Positions 11,400 to 20,391 of a stretch of DNA of 64,000 nucleotides are shown piece after piece (position 1 is the stretch's first letter; every line of letters begins with the position of its first letter). The stretch is from an uncultured Nocardioides sp. (GTDB taxonomy: Bacteria; Actinomycetota; Actinomycetes; Propionibacteriales; Nocardioidaceae), in the NCBI RefSeq assembly GCF_946885725.1, contig NZ_CAMPGZ010000001.1, positions 9,632 to 73,631 of the forward strand. Direction: 5' to 3'. The notes below the pieces were generated by a model. That model was not told the origin of the DNA and searched no databases. It saw only the letters and a program-made list of their open reading frames with translations. The position numbers were made by a program, and so were the translations under genes.

Positions 11400-12749
11400 C
11401 TAGGCCTGGTCGAGGAACCTGTCGAGCACGCGCGCGCCGAACTCCAGCGCGTCGGTCGGCACCCGCTCGTCGACGCCGTGGAACAGCGCGGTGAAGTCGA
11501 GGTCGGCGGGCAGCCGCAGCGGGCTGAACCCGAAGCACCGGATGCCGAGCTTGTTCCAGTGCTTGGCGTCGGTGCCGCCGGACATGAGGTACGGCGCTAC
11601 CCGGGCGTCCGGGTCCTCGGCCAGCACCGAGGCGGTCATCGCGTCGACGAGGTCGCCGTCGAACGTCGTCTCCAGCCCGGCCTGCTTGCTCACGAAGTCG
11701 ATGTCGATCCCCTCGCCGACCAGCTCCTGCAGCGTGGCGAAGAACTCGTCCTCGTGCCCCGGCAGGAACCGTCCGTCGACGTGAGCGGTGGCCTCGCCCG
11801 GCACCACGTTCACCTTGTAGCCGGCACCGAGCATCGTCGGGTTGGTGGTGTTGCGGATGACCGCGCCGAGCATGCGCGCGGCCGAGCCGAACTCCTCGAC
11901 CAGCGTCTCGGCGTTCTCAGGGGTCGCCTCGGTGCCGGCCACCTCGCCGACCGCGGCGAGCAGCACCTGCATCGACGGGGTCAGCCGCACCGGCCACTCG
12001 TAGGTGCCGATCCGCCCGACCGCCTGGGCGAGCCGGGTGACCGCGTTGTCGGGGTGCCGCATCGAGCCGTGGCCGGCGTTGCCGTGGGCGGTCAGCTTCA
12101 TCCAGGCCATGCCCTTCTCGGCGGCCTCGACGAGGTAGAACCGCTGCCCGCGGATCGTGGTGCTGAACCCGCCGACCTCGCCGATCGCCTCGCGGCAGCC
12201 CTCGACGAGCTCCGGCCGCTGCTTCACGATCTGCTCGGCGCCCTCGTGGCCGCCGGCCTCCTCGTCGGCGGTGAAGCAGAGCACGGTCGGCCGCTCCGGC
12301 TCCCGGCCCGCGCGAGTCCGCGCGCGCACGACGCTGAGCAGCATCGCGTCGAAGTCCTTCATGTCCACCGCGCCGCGGCCCCACAGGTAGCCGTCCTGGA
12401 TCTCCCCGCTGAACGGGTGTACCTGCCAGTCGTCCGCCTCAGCCGGTACGACGTCCAGGTGGCCGTGCAGCAGCAGCGGGTCCTGCCGCCCGCCGCCGTT
12501 CGCCGTACCGCCCCAGCGCGCGACGACGTTGGTGCGTCCCGGCTTTCCCTCGAACAGCTCGGCCTCGATGCCGACCTCGTCGAGCAGCGCGGCCACGTGC
12601 TCCGCGGCCTTGCGCTCCCCCGGGCCCGACCCGTCGCCGAAGTTGGTGGTGTCGATCCGGATCAGGTCCCGGCAGATGTCGACGACCTCCGCGGCCGGGT
12701 CGTACCCCGGCTCGCCTGTCCCCTGCTGGCTCGAGTCGTGGGTGCTCAT
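11400..12749 (-). CDS. M20/M28 family metallopeptidase, cytosolic
   Basis: A 449-residue dinuclear zinc peptidase of the M20 family (carboxypeptidase/dipeptidase type). Metal and catalytic residues are visible: LLLHGHLDVVP (first His and Asp, about 93-103), WGRGAVDMKDF with the shared Asp, and TADEEAGGHEGA with the catalytic Glu and a metal Glu (about 160). A dimerisation-domain His lies in HGNAGHGSMRHPDN and a late His in ALFHGVDERVP. There is no signal peptide, so it acts in the cytosol. The peptide substrate is unknown. A second M20 enzyme in the window (16845-18446) is exported, so the two are not redundant in location. Confidence 0.92.
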   Translation of the reverse strand: MSTHDSSQQGTGEPGYDPAAEVVDICRDLIRIDTTNFGDGSGPGERKAAEHVAALLDEVGIEAELFEGKPGRTNVVARWGGTANGGGRQDPLLLHGHLDVVPAEADDWQVHPFSGEIQDGYLWGRGAVDMKDFDAMLLSVVRARTRAGREPERPTVLCFTADEEAGGHEGAEQIVKQRPELVEGCREAIGEVGGFSTTIRGQRFYLVEAAEKGMAWMKLTAHGNAGHGSMRHPDNAVTRLAQAVGRIGTYEWPVRLTPSMQVLLAAVGEVAGTEATPENAETLVEEFGSAARMLGAVIRNTTNPTMLGAGYKVNVVPGEATAHVDGRFLPGHEDEFFATLQELVGEGIDIDFVSKQAGLETTFDGDLVDAMTASVLAEDPDARVAPYLMSGGTDAKHWNKLGIRCFGFSPLRLPADLDFTALFHGVDERVPTDALEFGARVLDRFLDQA

Positions 12750-12874
12750 CCACCCATCCTGGCACCCGGCTGTGCGGGATGCCCGATGCGGGATTCCGCG
12801 TTGTCCTTTGCTAGAGTTACCGCCGCGCTCGAGGCCGTGCCCCGCACGGCGGAGAGTGGCGGAACATCACCTTT

Positions 12875-12962
12875 GTCCGGGTGGCGGAATAGGCAGACGC
12901 GCTAGCTTGAGGTGCTAGTCCTCGTATAGAGGGTGGGGGTTCAAGTCCCCCCTCGGACACCA
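12875..12962 (+). tRNA. tRNA-Leu (anticodon GAG)
   Basis: The cloverleaf can be drawn by eye. The acceptor GTCCGGG pairs with CTCGGAC. The D-arm and an anticodon stem CTAGC/GCTAG carry the loop TTGAGGT, placing anticodon GAG at 12909-12911. There is a long class II variable arm CCTC-GTATA-GAGG, a T-arm GGGGG-TTCAAGT-CCCCC, discriminator A, and an encoded CCA at 12960-12962. It reads CUC and CUU leucine codons. A TAGAGT -10 candidate lies at 12812-12817. Confidence 0.97.
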
Positions 12963-12977
12963 TGCGACACCATGGAG

Positions 12978-13010
12978 AGGGCCTCCGACCCAGCGGTCGG
13001 AGGCCCTTTC
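12978..13010 (+). terminator. Intrinsic terminator of the tRNA-Leu gene
   Basis: A perfect 13-bp stem AGGGCCTCCGACC / GGTCGGAGGCCCT with four-base loop CAGC begins 15 bases after the tRNA and is followed by TTC. It is a strong hairpin with only a short T run, as usual in high-GC genomes. Confidence 0.85.
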
Positions 13011-13140
13011 GCGTGGTCGGCCAGGGTGCCCTGAGGTCTCGCATCCCCCACCTGGCGTAGCTCGACTCGTCCCGGGGGCGTAGCGCGACTCATCACGGTT
13101 ACGGGCGACTCGGGCGCGTTCTGTTCCCGAGAGTTCCGAG

Positions 13141-14790
13141 ATGGCCCGCTCTCGGTATCACGCCCTGCTCGCCCTCCTGCTGGCCGTCCCGGCGCCCACT
13201 CTCATCGGTGCCGGGCCGGCGTCGGGCGCGCTGCCCGCCACGCCGTCGCTCGAGCTCGACCGCATCGTGCGGACCACGCCGTTCGCCGGCGGTGGGGAGG
13301 TCGACGACGTGGAAGGGATCGCGTACGTCGAGCGGGACAACGCCGTGTGGCTGGCCGACGACAACGGCAACGCGATCTACGAGGTGGACGCCGGCACCGG
13401 TCGGCTTCGCCGCACGGTCGGCGCCTCCGACTTCAACGGCACACCGTCGGCAGCGGGCGGCAGCGCGGCCGCGCTCCCCCGCTACGACGACCTCGAGAGC
13501 CTCGCTTACGACTCCGCACGTGACCGCCTGTACGTGTTCTCCGGCAGCTGCTGCACCGCCTCCGTACTGCCGACGGCGTTCGTGATGACTCGGGTCAACG
13601 GTGTGCTCGAGCTCGAGTCGTACCAGCCGCTCACCGCAGGGACGGAGTTCACCGCCGCGGGCTGGAACCCCGCCGACGGCCGTCTGTACGTCGGGTCCGG
13701 CACCACCTTGCGGACCTACGACTACGCGACCAACACGCGCGGAGCGGCGATCAGCGTCGGCGGCCTCTCAGGGATCCTCGGGCTGGACTTCACCGACGAT
13801 GGCAAGGACCTGTTCGTCGCGCACTCCACCTCGGTGGTCTCGCGGGTGAGCTGGGCGACCCGGAGCCGCGTCGCCGCCTGGGACCTGGACCTCGGCGACT
13901 TCGACGTCCGCGACGCCCGCGGCGTCGAGGTGATCGGCGAGCAGCTCTGGGTGCCGGACGGGGCCACCCGATCCAGCAGCGACCCGAACGACCGGGCGGT
14001 GTTCGTGTTCGACGTGGGCGCCACCGGCTCGTCCCCGCCAGCCGCGCCGCCCACGCCTCCACCCACGCCGACCGCGTCGTTCGACGCCTCCGCGACGTCC
14101 GGGACCGCGCCCCTCACCGTGTCCTTCGTCGACACGTCGAGTGGCAGCCCGACCGGGTGGGAGTGGGACTTCGGGGACGGCGCGAACGCGTCCACCGCTG
14201 CGGCGACGCACACGTACGCCGTCCCCGGCAGCTACGTCGTGCGGCTGACGGTCTCGAACGCCGGTGGCGCGACCAGCGCCACGCGCACCATCGAGGTCGC
14301 AACGGCCTCGGCTCCACCGGCGCCCTCGCGGGCGAGGGAGCTGGTCGGCAACTCCGGCTTCGAGTCCGGCCTCGCCGGCTGGCGGGGCGCCAAGCCGGGC
14401 ACGCGCCTCGCCCGCGTGCACGGCGCGCACTCCGGCCGCTGGGCCGTGCGGGTGTCCGGCCGCGGCGACCGCCGCCGCACCGTCGGGCTCGAGGACGCCG
14501 GACGGGGCTGGGCCGGAGCCACGGCCGAAGGCACCTACACGGCGTCGGTCTGGGTGCGCTCCAAGGACGTCGGCGCCCGGCTGGTGCTGCGGCTCGACGA
14601 GCGTCGCACCGGCAAGAGCATCGGACGGGTGCGGACGACGCGGACGCTGACGCGCGGCTGGCAGCGGGCGCGGGTCGCCTACGTGGCCAGGGCGCCCGGC
14701 ACCTCGCGGCTCGACCTCTCGGTCGTCCTGCACGGCACCGGGAAGAAGGCGTGGTTCAAGGCCGACGACGTGAGCCTGCGGATCTCCTGA
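13141..14790 (+). CDS. Secreted protein with beta-propeller-like, PKD and carbohydrate-binding-like domains
   Basis: A 549-residue exported protein. The N-terminus has a Sec signal (basic MARSRYH, hydrophobic core ALLALLLAVPA, cleavage probably after GPASGA). Residues about 50-300 form repeated strands of the kind found in SdiA-regulated or other beta-propeller proteins (EGIAYVERDNAVWLADD, NAIYEVDAGTG). A PKD domain at about 310-395 carries the diagnostic WEWDFGDG. The last 150 residues start NSGFESGLAGWRG and resemble a galactose-binding/CBM-like sandwich. The ligand is unknown. The start is the first ATG compatible with the signal peptide; GAG-rich sequence precedes it but no textbook ribosome site. 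Confidence 0.82.
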   Translation: MARSRYHALLALLLAVPAPTLIGAGPASGALPATPSLELDRIVRTTPFAGGGEVDDVEGIAYVERDNAVWLADDNGNAIYEVDAGTGRLRRTVGASDFNGTPSAAGGSAAALPRYDDLESLAYDSARDRLYVFSGSCCTASVLPTAFVMTRVNGVLELESYQPLTAGTEFTAAGWNPADGRLYVGSGTTLRTYDYATNTRGAAISVGGLSGILGLDFTDDGKDLFVAHSTSVVSRVSWATRSRVAAWDLDLGDFDVRDARGVEVIGEQLWVPDGATRSSSDPNDRAVFVFDVGATGSSPPAAPPTPPPTPTASFDASATSGTAPLTVSFVDTSSGSPTGWEWDFGDGANASTAAATHTYAVPGSYVVRLTVSNAGGATSATRTIEVATASAPPAPSRARELVGNSGFESGLAGWRGAKPGTRLARVHGAHSGRWAVRVSGRGDRRRTVGLEDAGRGWAGATAEGTYTASVWVRSKDVGARLVLRLDERRTGKSIGRVRTTRTLTRGWQRARVAYVARAPGTSRLDLSVVLHGTGKKAWFKADDVSLRIS

Positions 14791-14814
14791 GCAGGGCGTC
14801 CGCGTCGTGACGAG

Positions 14815-14848
14815 CCGTCCCGCCCCGGTGGTCGCCGGGGCGGGACGG
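14815..14848. terminator. Bidirectional hairpin terminator
   Basis: Perfect 14-bp arms CCGTCCCGCCCCGG and CCGGGGCGGGACGG flank a six-base loop (14829-14834) between two convergent genes for secreted proteins. No T run is present on either side, so termination efficiency is inferred from stem strength. Confidence 0.7.
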
Positions 14849-14850
14849 CG

Positions 14851-14914
14851 CCGTCACCCGGTCATCCGGTCACCCGGTCATCCGGTCATCCGGTCACCCA
14901 GTCATCCGGTCACT
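14851..14914. repeat. Eight tandem 8-bp repeats (CGGTCAYC)
   Basis: Eight consecutive octamers alternate CGGTCACC and CGGTCATC with two single-base variants (CCGTCACC, CAGTCATC). The array starts two bases after the bidirectional hairpin and runs into the stop codon of the minus-strand gene, whose TCA (14910-14912) is part of the last unit. The unit length is not a multiple of three. It is a simple-sequence array and not a CRISPR. Confidence 0.85.
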
Positions 14915-16604
14915 CGGTGTGGAACTTCCAGGTGGCGTCCTTCAGCGGGTTGCCGGCCCTGTCGCGGATGCCGGAGCGCGAACCGTTCAGCCGGACCCGG
15001 TAGGTGGTGTCCTTCTTGAGCTTGCCCTTCGGGTCGAGCCGCCACGTGTCCCCCGAGACCTTCTCGACCTTGACGCGGACGACCTTGCCGGACTTGGCCT
15101 TGACCAGCCGCATGCTGCCCTTGTCGACACCACGAACGGCCTCGCTGAACGTCGCGACGACGTCACTGCGCCGATCGGCCGGCTTCGCGCCCGACTTGGG
15201 TGACGCGTACTTCAGCACCGGGGCCACTCGGTCCTTGCCGACGCCGGTGCCGGCGAGGCTGATGACCTGCGTGCCCACGCTGGTCGCCACGTCGAGGACA
15301 GCCGTGCGGACGCGCTTGGCTCGGGGCGCGAAGATCACGCGGACGTTGCAGGAAGTGCCGGGAGCCAGCGTGACGCCGGCGACGCATGCGTTCCCGGTGA
15401 GCCCGCGCCGGAAGTCGTAGCGGTTCGTGCCCGCGAAGCGCGGCTTCGACACGGCCAGGTCGAGGTCACCTGTGTTGGTCACCGTCACGACGTCGCTGCG
15501 CTGCTTGCCGACCTTGGTGTCGGCCATGACGACGGAGCTCTTCGACAGGGTGGCCACGCCGAGACGGCCCTTGCCGGCCAGGGCAATGACCTTGGTACCG
15601 GTCTCGTCGGTGACGGAGGCCGTGCCGATAGCGAGTGCACCCGGCGTGGGTGTGTAGGTGACAGCGAAGCCACACGTCGCCCCGGTAGGCAGTGCCCCGA
15701 GACAGGTGTTGGCAGTGATCGCGAACGGTGCGGTCGCGCTCACGGCGCTGATCGTGATCGGCGAGTCCGTGCCGATGCTGCGGTAGACGACGTGCTGGGT
15801 GGCCGGGCCGGTCTGGGCGCCGAAGTCGATCGTCGCTCGGTCCAGGCTGCCCATCGCTCCCGGCGCCAGCTTGCCGAGCACGACGAACTGGTTGTTCTGG
15901 TCACAGCCCGAGCCGCAGTTGCCGTTGATGCCTGGTCCCTCCACGCGCACAGCGTTGAAGTTGTTCGGGGAGCCTGTGACGGGATGCTCGGCGCCGTCGC
16001 TCAGGTAGGGCGGCGACAACACGGTCGGTACGAGGAAGCGACCGAACCTGCCATCGATCGCGCTGGCGAAGTCTCCGGCAACCGCCGCGGTCTCGAAGCG
16101 GCACGCGTTGTTGGGAATCTGTCCGTCGGCGTTCGACTTGCACTCGTTGCTCCCGAACGGATCGGTGATCTTGTACGTCGAGTTCGGTTGCACGGCGCCT
16201 CGCCGTGCGGAGTACTGGGTCCTCTGGAACACCACTTGCTGATCCGACCCCGGCCCCGCGAACGCCATCTCGAGGTCCAGAGCGATGTCGATCCCTCCAG
16301 CCGAGGAGGTGGCGGAGTAGTAGAACCCCTCACCGTCCTCCGGGGGTGAGAACGCAAGGAGCTCAGCCGCAGTGGTAGGGCACCGTGGCGGTCCGTCCAG
16401 GCAGGGCTGAAGGCTCATGCCCATGTCGTCGGTGTAGAAGGCCGGGAAGTTCGTCGCGGGATCGATGGGCCCGACTCGGGTGAGCGCGGCGTCGGCGCTC
16501 GTGGCGGTGAGCGAGAGGCCCGACGCGGCCAGCAGGCCCGCCGTGGCGAGCGTGATGCTTCGTCGGGACGGGGAGCGCGGCTTGGAGCCGAGAACCGAGA
16601 TCAT
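14910..16604 (-). CDS. Secreted protein with choice-of-anchor-D-like and Big_5 Ig-like domains
   Basis: A 564-residue exported protein with a signal peptide (RSITLATAGLLAASGLSLTA, cleavage near ATSADA). Residues about 35-240 form an unrecognised Cys-containing domain. Residues about 240-460 contain two ASH/choice-of-anchor-D-like repeats with the recurrent pattern G-A-T-C/S-C-x-V-x-F-x-P (TGATCGFAVTYTP, PGTSCNVRVIFAP). The last 100 residues are a bacterial Ig-like Big_5 domain (VVATFSEAVRGVD, ending AGNPLKDATWKFHTE), the same domain type as in the giant peroxidase at 27548. The ATG at 16604 follows AGGGGG with an eight-base gap. No sortase motif or membrane anchor is visible, so release or non-covalent wall attachment is likely. 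Confidence 0.82.
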   Translation of the reverse strand: MISVLGSKPRSPSRRSITLATAGLLAASGLSLTATSADAALTRVGPIDPATNFPAFYTDDMGMSLQPCLDGPPRCPTTAAELLAFSPPEDGEGFYYSATSSAGGIDIALDLEMAFAGPGSDQQVVFQRTQYSARRGAVQPNSTYKITDPFGSNECKSNADGQIPNNACRFETAAVAGDFASAIDGRFGRFLVPTVLSPPYLSDGAEHPVTGSPNNFNAVRVEGPGINGNCGSGCDQNNQFVVLGKLAPGAMGSLDRATIDFGAQTGPATQHVVYRSIGTDSPITISAVSATAPFAITANTCLGALPTGATCGFAVTYTPTPGALAIGTASVTDETGTKVIALAGKGRLGVATLSKSSVVMADTKVGKQRSDVVTVTNTGDLDLAVSKPRFAGTNRYDFRRGLTGNACVAGVTLAPGTSCNVRVIFAPRAKRVRTAVLDVATSVGTQVISLAGTGVGKDRVAPVLKYASPKSGAKPADRRSDVVATFSEAVRGVDKGSMRLVKAKSGKVVRVKVEKVSGDTWRLDPKGKLKKDTTYRVRLNGSRSGIRDRAGNPLKDATWKFHTE

Positions 16605-16844
16605 GTGTGCTACCCCCTGGTGTCGAGAGCCGGTCGGCGGTTGCGCGACCGACGCCCCACATCGTGGGAGCCATCCGTAAAAAAAATGGTAAACGGACTG
16701 AGACGGACATCCGAGGCTCACGAGGTGCTCCGCTCGCCGCAGCACCTGGACCGTTCACCGACCGACGACCGGTGCGTCCTTGTCCGGGCGGCGAGCCCCT
16801 CACGAGCGTGGCCGTACACACTCTCGGGAAAGGGGCACCGCCTC

Positions 16845-18446
16845 ATGAACGCACCATCCACCCGCGACGACCGCGACGACCGCGCCGGCAGCGATGTGGT
16901 CACCAGCGGCACCGGGGACACCGGCGAGCTCGACCGCCGATCCTTCCTCACCCGCGCCGGCGCAGTGGCCGCGCTCGGCGCCGCCGGCTGGTCCGGTCGC
17001 CAGCTGCTGCACGGCCCGGAACCGGCACAGGCCGCCGCGGCCGCCGCCGGGACCGTCGACCCGGCCGACACCGATCCGCTGAACCTGCTGAAGCGGATGC
17101 TGTCCTACGACACCTCCAACTACGGCGAGGGCGGCAACACCCGCCCCCACGCCGAGATGCTCAAGGGCGTCTGGGACCGTGCCGGCGTGGCGACGGAGAT
17201 CGTCGAGACGCCCAAGCCGGACAACGTCCATCTGATCGCCCGGATCAAGGGCACCACGTCGGCCAAGCCGCTGCTCGTCCTCGGCCACTCCGACGTCGTA
17301 CCGGTCGAGCGCGAGAACTGGCGGGTGGACCCGTGGGCCGGCCGGGTCCGCAAGGGCCAGATCTACGGTCGCGGCGCGCTGGACATGAAGGGCATGAACT
17401 CCGCAGCCGTCTCCGCCCTGCTCCGGCACATCGACGAGGGCGGCACCTTCGAGCGCGACATCATCGTCCTCACCGACTGCGACGAGGAGGCCGGCTCCTA
17501 CGGGTCGCGGTGGCTGGCCGAGCAGCACTGGGACAAGGTCGACGCCGGCATGGTCCTCACTGAGGGCGGCTGGTTCCTCGCCCAGAAGAACGGGACCACC
17601 CCGATGCTGATCACCGCGACCCGGCAGGACAAGGTCTACTTCAACCTCGACCTGTACGCCGAGGGCACCGCCACCCACTCCTCCAAGCCCCGCCCGGACG
17701 CGGCGATCGTGCGGCTGTCGCGCGCCGTCGACGAGCTCAGCGGCTGGCTGGCACCGGTGCACCTGACCCCGGTCACCCGCGACTACTTCGCCGCGCTGGC
17801 CAAGGCGACCGACGACGACCGGTTCGCCAAGGCGATCCGGATGCTGCTGCACGCCAGGTCCCAGCCCGCGCGCGAGCGGGCGGCCCGGGTGATGGTGGCG
17901 CGCTCCTCCTACCCGTGGCTGCACTCGGCCCTGCTGCGCACGACCACGGCGTACGTGATCGAGGACGCCGGCTACAAGGAGAACGTGATCCCCTCCACCG
18001 CCCACGTGCGGATCAACTGTCGGGCCGTGCCCGGTGGGCAACGTCCCCGTCACTTCCTCGCCGCGGTCCGCGACAAGGTTGCCGGCCGGCACATCAAGGT
18101 GAAGCTGGCCCGTCCCGCCGGGACCAGCGAGGCGGAGTACCTCGACCAGCTCGACAAGACCTGGGCGACCAAGCCGGCCGACCTCGACACCCCGCTGTTC
18201 CGGGCGCTGAGGAAGGCCGCAGCCGCCACCTACCCGCGGGCGGAGTTCGCACCGGCTCTGTTCGAGGCCGGCACCAGCCTGCACCCGTGGCGCGAGCGCG
18301 GCATCCCCGGGTACGGCGTCTACCCGTACGTCATCGACAATGCCCAGCTGGTTGCGATGCACGGCAACAACGAGCGCATCTACGTCGACGCGCTACGCAG
18401 GGGAACCGACTTCATGTACCGGATGTTCGACCGGTTCCGCGCCTGA
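16845..18446 (+). CDS. Tat-exported M20 family peptidase
   Basis: A 534-residue zinc peptidase with an N-terminal twin-arginine signal (DRRSFLTRAGAVAALGAAG, about 30-48) preceded by an acidic stretch. It should be folded with metals in the cytosol and exported. Catalytic signatures are LLVLGHSDVVPVE (His and Asp), YGRGALDMKGMN (bridging Asp), TDCDEEAGSYGS (general-base Glu and metal Glu) and a late Ser-Leu-His in EAGTSLHPWRERG. The start at ATG 16845 has GGAAAGGGG about ten bases upstream. The frame remains open upstream without Tat context. It is divergent from the Ig-like gene, with 240 bases between. Confidence 0.9.
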   Translation: MNAPSTRDDRDDRAGSDVVTSGTGDTGELDRRSFLTRAGAVAALGAAGWSGRQLLHGPEPAQAAAAAAGTVDPADTDPLNLLKRMLSYDTSNYGEGGNTRPHAEMLKGVWDRAGVATEIVETPKPDNVHLIARIKGTTSAKPLLVLGHSDVVPVERENWRVDPWAGRVRKGQIYGRGALDMKGMNSAAVSALLRHIDEGGTFERDIIVLTDCDEEAGSYGSRWLAEQHWDKVDAGMVLTEGGWFLAQKNGTTPMLITATRQDKVYFNLDLYAEGTATHSSKPRPDAAIVRLSRAVDELSGWLAPVHLTPVTRDYFAALAKATDDDRFAKAIRMLLHARSQPARERAARVMVARSSYPWLHSALLRTTTAYVIEDAGYKENVIPSTAHVRINCRAVPGGQRPRHFLAAVRDKVAGRHIKVKLARPAGTSEAEYLDQLDKTWATKPADLDTPLFRALRKAAAATYPRAEFAPALFEAGTSLHPWRERGIPGYGVYPYVIDNAQLVAMHGNNERIYVDALRRGTDFMYRMFDRFRA

Positions 18447-18484
18447 CGGCAGACCTGGTGCCACCGCCGCCGGGCTGGGCGGCG

Positions 18485-20173
18485 CTACCTCGCCATCCAG
18501 TCCGGCGGCAGCCCGACCAGCAGAGGTGCTTGCCGGGCAGTCCGGGCGAGCCTGGGGAGGAACGGGTTCGTGTTCGCGGCACACACCTGACCCTCCGGGG
18601 GGAGGGCCAGCGTGAGCAGATAGGCGTTGACGAAGCCGGTGACACAGGCACTGCGCCGGTAGGCGGTGTGTCCCCATCCGGCGTACGCCAGCAGCCGGCT
18701 GTTCGGCAGCAGCTCCGCTGTGGCCTGGGCGCCGGCGAAGTCGGTCACGCCGTCGAAGAAGTTCCCCACCACCAGCACGGGCGCCGACGTCGGCGCCGTC
18801 CACGGCCCGGTGTAGCGGTCCTCGTTCACCGGCCAGCGCGCGCAGCCGGTGTTCAGCCACCACCACAGCGGACCGAACCGCGAGCCACTCCGGGCGAACC
18901 TGCCGCCGTCCCGCCAGTCCGCGAAGGTGCGCGGGTACCGGACGTCGGCACACATGTTGCCGAAGAAGGCGTCCAACCCGTTCGGGTAGGCCGCCTCCCT
19001 GCGACCCGGAGGCCTCAGCTGGTCGGCCAGCTTGCGGTGCAGCCGGCCGGCCTTCGCCGCGGCGCCGGCCTTGCCGTCGAGGGCCGCGTCGGCCAGGAAG
19101 TCGAAGAGCGCGGCCGCGCCGTTCGGGCCGTCCCACACCTCGGGGGCGTACATCGCTCCCGTCGCGTCACCGATGAGGAAGTCGTAGGAGTACGGGAACC
19201 CCTCCGGGAGGAAGACCGGCTGGTGCCGCAGCGTGGTCGTCAGCGCGGCCCAGCGTTGCGCGGAACCCTCGGGCGTCCAGAACGCGCACTCGGCGCCGGC
19301 CTCGTCGCAGAGTCGCAGGAACTCGCCGAACTCCCGCTGGGTGGCGACCCGGTCGGACTCGATCTGCCGACCGCTCGACCACAGCCGGGGGTCGAGCACC
19401 CCGTCGATCACCATCGCCCGGATCTTGTCCGGGAACAGGTTGGCGTACGTCGTACCCAGGTAGGACCCGTAGGAGAAGCCGAGGTAGGTGAGGGCCGGGT
19501 CACCGACCGCGATGCGGAGCCGGTCGAGGTCGCGCGCGACGTCGGCGGTGCTCATGTGCTCGACCACCCGCTCACCGTCGTCGTGGCACTCGCGGTTCAG
19601 CCCGGCGAACGCCTCGTAGAAGGGGCGGTACTGCCACGCGAGGTACGGGAACACGGGCTGGCCGAAGAGGAGCGCGAAGAGGTCCTGCCTGGAGTCGAAG
19701 CAGTGCAGCGGGTCGGAGGCTCCCACGCCGCGCGGGTCGAAGCCGACGACGTCGAAGCGCCCCTCGAGGCGCGTGTGCAGGTAGGCGCCGAACCGGGAGA
19801 ACACCAGGTCGACCCCGGAACCGCCCGGACCACCGGGGTTCACGAAGACGCTGCCGATGCGTCCCTCCGGGTGCGTGGCCGGGATCCGGTTGAGCGCGAG
19901 CCGGATCGAGCCCGCAGCCGGCCGGTCGTAGTCCAGCGGAACCCGGACCGTGGCGCAGTCGTAGCCGGGGCGGAAGATGCCGCACGGCCTCCAGTGCACC
20001 GCCGACTGCTTCCGGGCCTCGGTGACGGCGGCCGCAGGCGGCGCCTGCACCGACGCCGCTGCGGGTGGCGGGAAGACCGCGACCGCCGCGCTGGTGGATG
20101 CGGACGCCGAGACGAGAACCGCGGCCGCCAGGAGCCACCCGACCTTCGTGCGCGACCAACCCCGGACTGTCAT
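18485..20173 (-). CDS. Secreted alpha/beta hydrolase, tripeptidyl-aminopeptidase-like
   Basis: A 562-residue exported serine hydrolase resembling the SlpD/SlpE tripeptidyl aminopeptidases of Streptomyces. A signal peptide (VGWLLAAAVLVSASASTSAA) is followed by the oxyanion segment FVNPGGPGGSG near 110, the nucleophile elbow GFSYGSYLG with Ser near 235, the acid in FFDGVTDF near 475 and the catalytic His in GWGHTAYR near 505. The C-terminal TAP-type region includes Cys pairs. The ATG giving MTVRGWSRTK is chosen because it directly precedes the signal; GGGAGGG lies upstream. It probably cleaves peptides or hydrophobic esters outside the cell. Confidence 0.88.
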   Translation of the reverse strand: MTVRGWSRTKVGWLLAAAVLVSASASTSAAVAVFPPPAAASVQAPPAAAVTEARKQSAVHWRPCGIFRPGYDCATVRVPLDYDRPAAGSIRLALNRIPATHPEGRIGSVFVNPGGPGGSGVDLVFSRFGAYLHTRLEGRFDVVGFDPRGVGASDPLHCFDSRQDLFALLFGQPVFPYLAWQYRPFYEAFAGLNRECHDDGERVVEHMSTADVARDLDRLRIAVGDPALTYLGFSYGSYLGTTYANLFPDKIRAMVIDGVLDPRLWSSGRQIESDRVATQREFGEFLRLCDEAGAECAFWTPEGSAQRWAALTTTLRHQPVFLPEGFPYSYDFLIGDATGAMYAPEVWDGPNGAAALFDFLADAALDGKAGAAAKAGRLHRKLADQLRPPGRREAAYPNGLDAFFGNMCADVRYPRTFADWRDGGRFARSGSRFGPLWWWLNTGCARWPVNEDRYTGPWTAPTSAPVLVVGNFFDGVTDFAGAQATAELLPNSRLLAYAGWGHTAYRRSACVTGFVNAYLLTLALPPEGQVCAANTNPFLPRLARTARQAPLLVGLPPDWMAR

Positions 20174-20391
20174 GGCTCGGCCCTCCCCGCAGGCGACGAA
20201 CGTCGTACGACGGTAGGCAGCCGCTTGAGGCCGTGCCATCGTCCGATTGAGGTAGGTCGCCGGACTTTCCGACTGCGCTCCGGCGTCAGACCGTCGACTG
20301 GCGTCGCGACCGGCGAGGAGTCAGTTGTTCAGGCTCGTGGACGGCGTGTCGCTACAGAACTGACCCGTCGGCCGCCGCGGCCGCGCCGACG

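Noticed and set aside
14851..14914. Direct repeats considered as a CRISPR array
   Set aside because: Units of eight bases are contiguous without spacers and no cas genes are present.
20320..20364. Inverted pair GTCAGTT/AACTGAC upstream of the secreted hydrolase
   Set aside because: The 7-bp arms are 31 bases apart and not placed at a promoter element. The match is within chance expectation.
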